Assembly (NCBI RefSeq): GCF_024298905.1
Contig: NZ_CP101154.1
Coordinates: 124,001-188,000, forward strand
Length of the DNA: 64,000 nt
Direction of reading: 5' to 3'
Source: Natronomonas marina
GTDB lineage: Archaea > Halobacteriota > Halobacteria > Halobacteriales > Haloarculaceae
The position numbers and the translations under genes were made by a program. Positions 28,646 to 35,475 of this stretch are shown here, piece after piece (the stretch's first letter is position 1; each line of letters begins with the position of its first letter). A model generated the notes under the pieces. That model did not search any database and was not told the origin of the DNA. It saw nothing but the letters and a program-made list of their open reading frames with translations.

Positions 28646-28942
28646 ATGACAGCCATCGAGGCGAGCACGACCGTCGTCGCCAGGGACAACCACGTCTCTA
28701 CCACCGTCGAGGGGGAGACGATACTCCTGAACAAGGAGGCGGGAACCTACCAGGGTCTCTCCGGCGTGGGGCCCCGCGTCTGGGAGCTGATCCAGGAGCC
28801 GACGACGGTGGGCACGCTCGTCGAGACCGTCTCCGCGGAGTACGACGTGGAGTCCCGCCGCTGTGAACGCGACGTCCGCGAGTTCCTCCGGCAGCTGGCC
28901 GCCGAACAGCTCGTCGAGATAGATGCTCCCTCCGCTCCGTAA
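28646..28942 (+). CDS. PqqD-like RiPP recognition element (lasso B1)
   Basis: A 98-residue protein of PqqD fold. It has VVARDNHVSTTVEGETILLNKEAGTYQGLSGVGPRVWELI and then a helical tail with YDVESRRCERDVREFLRQLAAEQLV. Stand-alone PqqD domains of this kind bind RiPP leader peptides; in lasso clusters they are called B1 or RRE and deliver the precursor to the B2 peptidase. It overlaps the B2 gene by 20 bp, implying coupled translation. It would recognise the shared leader of the three precursors just downstream. Confidence 0.93.
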   Translation: MTAIEASTTVVARDNHVSTTVEGETILLNKEAGTYQGLSGVGPRVWELIQEPTTVGTLVETVSAEYDVESRRCERDVREFLRQLAAEQLVEIDAPSAP

Positions 28943-29360
28943 GTTCGCGTCGCTGTCCCGCGAGGAGCGGCTCCTGCTGTGTACCTCGGCGGTGCTGCTC
29001 TGCGCCTGTCGGGCGCTGCTGGCGGTGGTGGGACTCGACCGGGCGCGGCGGGTCGTCGCCCTGCTCGTGGCGATCTCGCCGCCGTTCGGGGGAGTCGAGG
29101 ACCCCGAGCACGTCGCCTGGGCAGTGGCGTGTGCGAACGCCTACCTGCCGGGCAGCGGGACCTGTCTGTCCCAGGCCGTCGTCGGCGCCGCGCTCCTGGC
29201 CGCCCACGGCTACCCCGCGACCGTCCGACTCGGCGTCGCGAAACCCGGGGCGGCGGTGGAAGCCCACGCCTGGGTAGAGCGGGAGGGGACCGTCGTCGTC
29301 GGGGAGCTGTCGGACCTCGACCGGTACCGACGGCTCTCCAGCTGGACGGTCGACCCGTAA
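28923..29360 (+). CDS. Lasso peptide B2 leader peptidase (transglutaminase-like)
   Basis: A 145-residue protein of the Transglut_core3/McjB C-terminal type. A hydrophobic N-terminal region precedes the catalytic core, GSGTCLSQAVVGAALLAAHGY with Cys81 and EAHAWVE with His115, followed by an acidic residue near LSDLDRY. B2 cuts the leader from the precursor so the cyclase can form the macrolactam. Its length is normal for a split B2. Its last 22 codons are repeated 407 bp downstream between precursors 1 and 2. Confidence 0.93.
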   Translation: MLPPLRKFASLSREERLLLCTSAVLLCACRALLAVVGLDRARRVVALLVAISPPFGGVEDPEHVAWAVACANAYLPGSGTCLSQAVVGAALLAAHGYPATVRLGVAKPGAAVEAHAWVEREGTVVVGELSDLDRYRRLSSWTVDP

Positions 29361-29530
29361 CCAAACGGGACGGTCAGTAGTCGAGTAATAACCGCTCGTC
29401 AGTACGTTCATAACAACACGAACGTCCCTCGAACGGATCGATGGGTGTCACACCCGATGGAAGACTACGACCCGCCGACGGTCGAGACGTACGGCAGCGT
29501 CGAGGAACTGACGCAGGACAACTACGACGA
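29295..29530 (+). repeat. 407-bp-spaced tandem duplication, copy 1
   Basis: The end of the B2 gene, the spacer and precursor 1's leader region match 29702-29937 at a constant offset of 407 bp. The B2 stop regions and the precursor ATGs (29457 and 29864) keep exactly the same distance. Confidence 0.9.
29443..29455 (+). promoter_or_regulatory. Start-codon hairpin, precursor 1
   Basis: GGGTGTCACACCC is an inverted repeat that ends one base before the ATG. In RNA it would form a short stem-loop abutting the start codon. It is identical in all three precursor cassettes, and the ~35 bp upstream, including CATAACAACACGA, are also conserved. Confidence 0.7.
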
Positions 29531-29561
29531 GTACGACGTCAAAAAGGGCCCGGAATTCTGA
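29457..29561 (+). CDS. Lasso precursor peptide 1 (34 aa)
   Basis: A 34-residue ORF. The leader MEDYDPPTVETYGSVEELT fits the lasso leader pattern Y-x-x-P-x-(L/V)-x-x-x-G-x-x-x-x-L-T that PqqD domains bind. The remaining tail after Thr19 is QDNYDEYDVKKGPEF, acidic then basic, ending in Phe. Counting from the usual Thr at -2, Asp27 would sit at core position 7. The tail differs strongly from the other two precursors, while the leader is nearly identical. It lies 96 bp after the B2 gene and is followed by its own terminator-like hairpin. Confidence 0.85.
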   Translation: MEDYDPPTVETYGSVEELTQDNYDEYDVKKGPEF

Positions 29562-29595
29562 TACCGGTCGTCGCCCGCGAACCGCCCGCAGAACG

Positions 29596-29617
29596 ACGCG
29601 GTTCCCGAACCGCGTTT
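29596..29617 (+). terminator. Terminator-like hairpin after precursor 1
   Basis: ACGCGGTT-CCCG-AACCGCGT followed by T's. The same hairpin, with compensating changes, follows precursors 2 and 3. Confidence 0.6.
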
Positions 29618-29701
29618 CGGGCCCGGGATGCTCTCACGGTATGTCGTAACGATCCCGAAACCCGCCCTCCAGTCCCCCTGACAGCGGCACCCGTCCCAGG
29701 C

Positions 29702-29767
29702 GTCGTCGGGGAGCTGGCGGACCTCGATCGGTACCGACGGCGCTCGAGTCGGACGGTCGACCCGTAG
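29702..29767 (+). pseudogene. Duplicated 3' fragment of the B2 peptidase gene
   Basis: Encodes VVGELADLDRYRRRSSRTVDP and a stop, a near copy of the last 22 codons of B2 (29295-29360). It has no start and lacks the catalytic residues. It was carried along when the first precursor cassette was duplicated, so it records the direction of the duplication. Confidence 0.9.
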
Positions 29768-29849
29768 CTGAACAGGACGGTCAGTAGTCGAGTAATAACC
29801 GCTCGTCAGTACGTTCATAACAACACGACCGTTCCTCGAACGGACCGGT

Positions 29850-29862
29850 GGGTGTCACACCC
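29850..29862 (+). promoter_or_regulatory. Start-codon hairpin, precursor 2
   Basis: Identical GGGTGTCACACCC inverted repeat ending one base before the ATG at 29864. Confidence 0.7.
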
Positions 29863-29863
29863 G

Positions 29864-29977
29864 ATGAAAGACTACGACCCGCCGACGGTCGAGACGTACG
29901 GTAGCGTCGAGGAACTGACGCGGCTCGGCTACGACGACGGGTACGGCGACAACGGCGGGGGCGGCGGGGCCGTCTAG
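29864..29977 (+). CDS. Lasso precursor peptide 2 (37 aa)
   Basis: A 37-residue ORF. The leader MKDYDPPTVETYGSVEELT is essentially that of precursors 1 and 3. The tail after Thr19 is RLGYDDGYGDNGGGGGAV. If the core begins at Gly22, Asp29 is position 8 and a Gly1-Asp8 macrolactam ring is possible; with the classic Thr(-2) rule the core would begin at Leu21 and Asp29 is position 9. The part after the putative ring is almost pure glycine. Confidence 0.85.
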   Translation: MKDYDPPTVETYGSVEELTRLGYDDGYGDNGGGGGAV

Positions 29978-30008
29978 CGATCGTCGCCTCCGAACTGCCC
30001 ACTGAACG

Positions 30009-30030
30009 ACGCGGTCCTCGCACCGCGTTT
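30009..30030 (+). terminator. Terminator-like hairpin after precursor 2
   Basis: Stem ACGCGGT / ACCGCGT with loop CCTCGC, then T's. Conserved with the hairpins after precursors 1 and 3. Confidence 0.6.
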
Positions 30031-30157
30031 CTCGACCGAGCGGAGATCGACGGAACACCGGAACGGTCGTGCGATGCCTCACGTCCCCTCCGGCTCCGAG
30101 TGAGGACCGTTCGTCAGGACATCCATAACAACACGACCGTCTCACGAAGGAGTCGAC

Positions 30158-30170
30158 GGGTGTCACACCC
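30158..30170 (+). promoter_or_regulatory. Start-codon hairpin, precursor 3
   Basis: Identical GGGTGTCACACCC inverted repeat ending one base before the ATG at 30172. An upstream AAGGAG (about 30147) is present only in this copy. Confidence 0.7.
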
Positions 30171-30171
30171 G

Positions 30172-30282
30172 ATGAAAGACTACGACCCGCCGACGGTCGA
30201 GACGTACGGCAGCGTCGAGGAACTGACGCAGCAAGGCTACGACGACGGATACGGCGACAACGGTGGCGGCGGGGCCGATTAG
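30172..30282 (+). CDS. Lasso precursor peptide 3 (36 aa)
   Basis: A 36-residue ORF with the same leader as precursor 2 and the tail QQGYDDGYGDNGGGGAD after Thr19. Its putative ring segment GYDDGYGD is identical to that of precursor 2, and only the first residues after the leader and the last two residues differ. Asp29 is the candidate ring-closing residue. I use the ATG at 30172, not the longer frame opening near 30100, because all homology among the three cassettes starts here. Confidence 0.85.
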   Translation: MKDYDPPTVETYGSVEELTQQGYDDGYGDNGGGGAD

Positions 30283-30313
30283 CAGCCGTCACCTGCGAAC
30301 TGCCCGCTGAACG

Positions 30314-30335
30314 ACGCGGTCCTCGCACCGCGTTT
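30314..30335 (+). terminator. Terminator-like hairpin after precursor 3
   Basis: Stem ACGCGGT / ACCGCGT with loop CCTCGC followed by TTT. Same element as after precursors 1 and 2. Confidence 0.6.
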
Positions 30336-30413
30336 CTCGCCGGGGTATCCACGCGACGTGGGAACGGTCGTGAGAGGCCTCACGTTCCGGCCGATCGTCC
30401 CGAAAGGCACGCC

Positions 30414-32301
30414 TCACGGAGTGGCGCTACCCGACCGCTCCGGAGCGACCACCGTCTGATACCAGGCCACGAAGGCGAGTGTCCCCCACAGCATGTAGCC
30501 GTGGTGTGCCTGTTTTCGACGGTGTTCGGCCCACCGTTCGAGCACCTTGTCGGCGTCGAGGAAGGGCGTCTCCTCGAGGTTCGACTCGGTGAGCCACCGG
30601 GCGACGGCATCGTTCTCCGACCGGAACCACTCGTGGACGGGGAGACCCATCCCGTACTTCTCCCGCGAGCGAATCCGCTCGGGGACCACGTCGGCCGTCG
30701 CTCGCTTCAGTACTGCTTTCCGGGTGCCGTTCAGTTTGTATTCGGTCGGCAGCCGGTGAGCGAACTCGACCACTCGCCGGTCGAGGTAGGGAACGCGGGC
30801 CTCCAGCGACGCCGCCATGCTCGTGTGGTCGGTCTTGTGTAGCACGTAATCGGGAAGCATGTACGCGAGGTCGTAGGTCATCATCCGGTGTGCGGTGTCG
30901 TCGTACACGGCTCGTTCCATCGCGGTATCGACGGCGTCGTTGCGTTCGGATTTCCCGTCTTCCGTCCCCGTTTCCAGAAACTCGTCGGTCTTCGGGCGGC
31001 GGTTGAACCCGCAGTTGAGCCGCCGGAGGGCCGTCGTGTCGTCTTTCAGCGCGGCGAGGTAGGAGAGGTGCTGGCCCGGGACGACGCCCGCAGCGTGGTC
31101 GGCGAGGTCGTGGACGACCCCGGGGAGGCGCGAGACACGGCGTCGACGGGCGGGAACGACCTCGTAGCGCGAGTAGCCGCCGAACAGTTCGTCCGCTCCG
31201 CCGCCCGACAGGGCGACTCGCACACCTTGCTGGCGCGCGAGTCTCGAGAGCGCGTACATCGGGAGAAACTGGCGGTGTCTGGGGGGCTCGCTCAGGTGCG
31301 AGACCAGACGCTCGAGGTGTTCCAACGAGGACAGCTCGACGTCCACCTCGTAGTGGTCGGTCCCGAAGTGGTCCGCCGCGAACCGGGCTTCGTCGCTCTC
31401 GTCGAACGGCTCGCCCGGAAACCGCACTGCGAACGTCTTCAGATCGGACTCGTGCTCGGCCATGAGTCCGACGGTGGCCGTCGAGTCGAGCCCGCCCGAG
31501 AGGAACCCCCCCCACGGGAACGTCGGACATCAGCCGTCGCTCGGTCGAGTCCGACAGCAGCCGACGCAGTTTACGGACCGCGCCGTCCATACTGCTGGCA
31601 CTCGGGACGCCACCCGACGGGAGCGACCAGTAGCGGCGAGGAGTGACGTGTTCCGAGGCAGGCCCGGTCGTATCCTCCGGCGTGACGACGGCGACACTCC
31701 CCGGCGGGAGTTTCCGAACGTCCGCGAGCAACGTCTGCGGCGACGGCGTGTACTCGAGCCGGAAGTAATTGTACACCGCGGCGGGGTCGAGACGGGCGTC
31801 GATTCCGGCCGCCAGGAGCGCCGGTATCTCGCTCCCCCAGACGACGCCGTCGTCCGTTTCGGCGTAGTACAGCGGTTTGATGCCGATTCGATCGCGGGCG
31901 AGCACCAGCGTCCCGGTGGTCCCGTCCCACAGCGAGAAGGCGAACATGCCGTCGAGGTGGTCGACCAGCCTCTCGCCCACCTCCTCCCAGAGGTGGACGA
32001 TGACCTCGACGTCACAGTTCGACTCGAACCGGTGTCCCGCCGTTCCGAGCCGCTCGCGCAGGGCGTCGTGGTTGTATATCTCGCCGTTGCAGACGGCGAC
32101 GACCGACCCGTCCTCGTTTCGGATGGGCTGGCCCCCACCCGCTACGTCGACGATCGCGAGGCGACGGGAGCCCATCAGTATCTCGGCGTCTTCGTCGACG
32201 AACCGACCCTCGTCGTCCGGCCCCCGGTGGTGGAGCCGCTCCAGCATCTCCGAGAGCGTTTTCTCGTCCGTTCGACCGAGGAGACCGGCAATCCCACACA
32301 T
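30414..32301 (-). pseudogene. Asparagine-synthase-like lasso cyclase, frameshifted
   Basis: The N-terminal glutamine amidotransferase domain starts MCGIAGLLG (Cys2 retained) and includes RGPDDEG, NGEIYNH and LARDRIGIKPLYY. The C-terminal synthetase domain continues in another frame from about 31505 (FLSGGLDST ATP-pyrophosphatase loop, then ALSGGGADELFGGY and YLDRRVVEFAHRLP). The frames meet at a run of eight G's on the coding strand (31506-31513); seven G's would restore a single 628-codon frame through PVGGFLSGGLDS. In lasso clusters such proteins activate an Asp/Glu side chain with ATP and close the macrolactam. Context supports that role, although Cys2 is also what a true asparagine synthetase would have. 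The break may be a real mutation, a phase-variable tract or a homopolymer sequencing error. Confidence 0.85.
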
Positions 32302-32428
32302 CGTTACGAGGGAGGACGGCGCTCCCTGGCCGCTCTGACCACATTCCGGACCGTGTGCATGGGTGAAGATCACGGGAATATGATAAGGTAATAGCCTCAC
32401 TTACCCGGGCGGCGAGTCGTCGGTCCGA

Positions 32429-34225
32429 CTAATCCCCGCCGGCCTGCATCCCGTAGAGCGACGCGTACTGGCCGTCCGCCGCCAGCAGTTCGCCGTGGGT
32501 CCCCGTCTCGGTGATCGTCCCGTTCTCGACGGTGTAGATCCGGTCGGCGTCGGTGACCGTCGAGAGCCGGTGGGCGATGACCAGCAGGGCGCAGTCCCGG
32601 TCCATCGCCTCGATGGCGTCGTGGACCTCCCGTTCCAGCGTCGAGTCGAGGTCGCTGGTCGCCTCGTCCAGGACCAGCAGGTCCGCGTCCTTCAGCAGCG
32701 CCCTGGCGATGGCGACGCGCTGGCGCTGCCCGCCCGAGAGACGGACCCCGTCGTCGCCGAGTTCGGTGTCGTACCCGTTCGGCAACTCGTCGACGAACTC
32801 GGTGACGCAGGCGCGTTCACACGCCCACTCGATATCGGATCGAGTGGGGTTCTCTCCCCCGATGGCCACGTTCTCCGCGAGCGTCGTGTTGAATACGTGG
32901 GGCTGCTGTCGGACGATCGAAACGCGGTCTCGCCACGCCCCGAGGTCGACCTCGTCGATCGGGACGCCGTTGGCGGTGATGCGACCGCTGTCGGGCTCGT
33001 ACAGTCGACAGAGGAGCGAGGCGATCGTCGACTTACCGGTCCCCGACGGACCGACGAACGCGACGAACTCACCGGTGTCGAACTCCAGCGAGACCTCCGA
33101 GAGAACCCGTTCCGTCGAATCGTACGAGAACGAGACGTCGTCGAACGCGACGTGCTCGACGGGCGTCGGGAGGGGGTGGGACCCCGCTCTGGGCTCGCGC
33201 TCGGCTTCGATCTCGTCGATGAACTCCTGGACGCGGACGAGGTGCGGAAGGCCCTGCTCGAGCCCGTAGACCGTGCTGTTGATGCTGTTCACCATCGGCG
33301 TGAGTCGGAACATCGCAAAGAGGAAGACGCTCATGGCGGCCAAAGAGAGGTTCGCGACGACGACAGCCACGTAGATCAACAGAAACATCGAAACGGACGC
33401 CGCGAGCTTGTACCCGTTCGAGATGGCTGCCCGGTTCCGGTCGACTCTGGTCTTCGCCGACGTGAACTGTCCGGAGGCATCCCGGAACCGCGACATGATC
33501 TGTTGTTCGAGACCGAACGCTTTCACCGCGCCGATCCCCTGGGTACCCTCCTGTGCCGAGCGCTGGATGCGCTCGTTTGCCCGGGCGATCCGGTCCCCGA
33601 CCGAGTATCCGGACTCGACGAAACGACGGGACAGGACGACGAGCGCGACGAAAAGCGAGAGTGCACCGATCGTGAGAAGCGGCGCGACGTAGAACGCGAC
33701 GCCGAGATAAACGATGGCGAGCAGCGACCGTTTTATCAGCTCGACGATACTGTTTATCGTTCGCCCGGCGTACTTCGCTTCCGTGATGATGGTGTTCAGT
33801 ATCTCGTCGGACCCCTCCTCGTCGAAGTACCCGATCCGGGCGTCCAGGGCCCCTTCGAGTGCAGTGACCCGGAGGGCGGTGATGTACTGCGCCTGGAGCC
33901 CGGCCCGGAGCCAGGAGACGAGATAGCTGAGCGTATATCGGACCGTCATTACCCCCATGACTCCGGCGACGAGGAACCCGATCGTGAACGGAATACCGAA
34001 CGCGGCGTAGACGCGTTCGAACGCTCCGAGGAATCCGTCGGCTTCCCCGACGCTACCGCCGGACCCGACGGTCTCGACGATCGGAACGAGAAACCCCAGA
34101 CCGACGCCCTCCAGGGCGGCCACCACGACACTCAGCAAAACGATCGCCGACGCGTGTACCGGCCGATACATCGCCACCCGGTGGAGGGCCCCGAGTTTCC
34201 GACGGAGCGTGTACGTATCCGACAT
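32429..34225 (-). CDS. ABC exporter, fused membrane and ATPase domains (lasso D)
   Basis: A 598-residue half-transporter starting MSDTYTLRRKLGALHRV. Six membrane helices (about 25-320) precede the ATPase domain, with Walker A in VGPSGTGKSTI, the Q-loop in IVRQQPHVF, the signature LSGGQRQRVAIARAL, Walker B DLLVLDEATSDLD and the switch His in IAHRLS. It would dimerise and export the mature peptide, also giving self-immunity, as the D protein does in lasso clusters. It lies upstream of the cyclase on the same strand (127 bp spacing). A TATA-like TATAATT at about 34252-34262 lies some 30 bp before its start. Confidence 0.9.
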   Translation of the reverse strand: MSDTYTLRRKLGALHRVAMYRPVHASAIVLLSVVVAALEGVGLGFLVPIVETVGSGGSVGEADGFLGAFERVYAAFGIPFTIGFLVAGVMGVMTVRYTLSYLVSWLRAGLQAQYITALRVTALEGALDARIGYFDEEGSDEILNTIITEAKYAGRTINSIVELIKRSLLAIVYLGVAFYVAPLLTIGALSLFVALVVLSRRFVESGYSVGDRIARANERIQRSAQEGTQGIGAVKAFGLEQQIMSRFRDASGQFTSAKTRVDRNRAAISNGYKLAASVSMFLLIYVAVVVANLSLAAMSVFLFAMFRLTPMVNSINSTVYGLEQGLPHLVRVQEFIDEIEAEREPRAGSHPLPTPVEHVAFDDVSFSYDSTERVLSEVSLEFDTGEFVAFVGPSGTGKSTIASLLCRLYEPDSGRITANGVPIDEVDLGAWRDRVSIVRQQPHVFNTTLAENVAIGGENPTRSDIEWACERACVTEFVDELPNGYDTELGDDGVRLSGGQRQRVAIARALLKDADLLVLDEATSDLDSTLEREVHDAIEAMDRDCALLVIAHRLSTVTDADRIYTVENGTITETGTHGELLAADGQYASLYGMQAGGD

Positions 34226-34560
34226 CGATCGGGTGTCCGGTGACCTTCCCCGAACAAAATTATACACCGTTTACCGGACGGAAACGTCCCGTCCAACGGG
34301 TCGTGTGGTTCCACGAGGGAACTCTACTACCGCCCGAGCGCGGTCCGTACCGACGGTTCCTTCGGGCTTCGGACACCCCTGGTGAACCTCACCGCCCCGG
34401 TGTCGCCCCGCCACGACGACCCGTCGGATAACGAGCCTATACTAATGAACGGATGTGGGGTAGTCGGCGGTATGTGCCGGGACGCGGGCGATCCGACCAC
34501 CGACTCGAGAGGGACCGACGACAGCCCGAAACGGAGCCGGGTGACCCGACGCGTGGAGGT
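34226..34560. promoter_or_regulatory. Divergent promoter region of the lasso cluster
   Basis: This 335-bp gap separates the leftward ABC/cyclase genes from the rightward kinase/nucleotidyltransferase genes. It carries the TATA-like box for the exporter at about 34252-34262 and a TATACTAAT stretch at about 34438-34446. A small ORF overlapping the kinase start is listed separately; nothing else is seen. Confidence 0.5.
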
Positions 34561-34564
34561 GTGA
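34445..34564 (+). CDS. Possible 39-aa ORF coupled to the kinase gene
   Basis: MNGCGVVGGMCRDAGDPTTD... runs 39 codons, and its TGA overlaps the GTG start of the kinase (GTGA). The arrangement suggests translational coupling, and the CGVVGGMC segment is unusual. A longer version from 34382 is also open. There is no homology evidence from the window, so this is only a candidate microprotein or leader. Confidence 0.3.
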   Translation: MNGCGVVGGMCRDAGDPTTDSRGTDDSPKRSRVTRRVEV

Positions 34565-35475
34565 CCGTGTCGGTCGACTCTCGTCACCGTCTGAGCGCGT
34601 TCGGACTGACGGTCGATTCGGCGTTCGACATACCCGAACTCCCCGAATCGGAGAGCCCCGGCGGGGCGGACGTCGTCGTCACGCGGCGGGCAGTCGACCG
34701 GCCGGCGGACGCCGAGGACGACCGGTCCGCCTATCGAAACGGTCCCGACGAACAGTTGCTGCTGTACGAGGCGGCGACGATCTCGATACGCGACGGCCGG
34801 GAGATCGCCGTCGACCCCGATCCGGCGGTGCCGGAGGAGGTCATCCGGCACGTCATCATCGGACCCGCGTTCAACTATCTCCTCCACCAGCGTGGCTACT
34901 TCGTGTTGCACGCCAGCACCGTCGAGATCGGGGACGCGGCCGTCGCGTTCGTGGGGGAGTCGGGGATGGGCAAGACGACGACCGCTACGGCGTTTCTGTG
35001 CGCCGGCCACCGGGTTCTGAGCGACGACGTCGCCGCCATCGAACTCGGTGCCGAGGGACCGCGCGTTCGGAGCGGCTACCCGTCGATCAAACTGGACCCG
35101 ACGGTCGTCGACCGCCTCGACGTGCCGGTCGAGGAGCCGCGTCGAACCAGCCGGGCCCGGGATCGTCATTTCCACGGTCTCAGACATCAACAACCCGAAT
35201 CACCGGTTCCGCTGGAGCGAATCTATCTCCTCGCGGACGGTCCTGCTCCGGCGGTGCTCCCGATCGAGCCGCAGGAACGGATCTTCGAGCTGGTTCGCAA
35301 CACCTACACGATCCCGCTCATCGAGGCGTCCGCGAAGGCCGAATCGAACTTCTCCCGGTGTACTGCGCTCGCGGGGTCGGTCCAGGTCCGTCGGTTACGC
35401 CGAAAGCGGGACTTAGAGAAACTCCCGGAACTCGTCGAACTGGTTGAGGAGGACGTCGATGCGGACACGGAGTAG
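34561..35475 (+). CDS. HPr-kinase/phosphorylase-like protein of the lasso cluster
   Basis: A 304-residue protein with a GTG start (VTVSVDSRHRLSAFGL). The P-loop GESGMGKT lies at residues 132-139, followed by HRVLSDDVAAIEL (the Asp-Asp Walker B-like motif) and YPSIKLDP. This is the HPrK-like fold found in several lasso clusters, where a homologue phosphorylates the peptide's C-terminal Ser. The three precursors here end in Phe, Val or Asp and lack Ser/Thr in the tail, so the target is unclear. It overlaps the nucleotidyltransferase gene by 17 bp. Confidence 0.87.
   Translation: MTVSVDSRHRLSAFGLTVDSAFDIPELPESESPGGADVVVTRRAVDRPADAEDDRSAYRNGPDEQLLLYEAATISIRDGREIAVDPDPAVPEEVIRHVIIGPAFNYLLHQRGYFVLHASTVEIGDAAVAFVGESGMGKTTTATAFLCAGHRVLSDDVAAIELGAEGPRVRSGYPSIKLDPTVVDRLDVPVEEPRRTSRARDRHFHGLRHQQPESPVPLERIYLLADGPAPAVLPIEPQERIFELVRNTYTIPLIEASAKAESNFSRCTALAGSVQVRRLRRKRDLEKLPELVELVEEDVDADTE

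Larger units (their letters stand above)
29702..29937 (+). repeat. 407-bp-spaced tandem duplication, copy 2
   Basis: Second copy of 29295-29530, containing the B2 fragment, the conserved spacer and the leader region of precursor 2. Confidence 0.9.

Noticed and set aside
29441-29767. 108-codon frame starting at the ATG at 29441
   Set aside because: It reads precursor 1 out of frame and then joins the duplicated B2 tail; the alternative frame at 29457 is conserved across the three cassettes.
29300-30400. CRISPR-like array suggested by three repeated blocks
   Set aside because: The repeats are 300-400 bp apart, contain coding leaders and hairpins, and have no regular spacers; they are precursor cassettes. 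No CRISPR array was seen anywhere in the window.
30414-32301. Housekeeping asparagine synthetase
   Set aside because: Cys2 and the amidotransferase domain would allow this, but the position between lasso precursors and a dedicated exporter favours a cyclase. I keep the doubt in the entry rather than the call.
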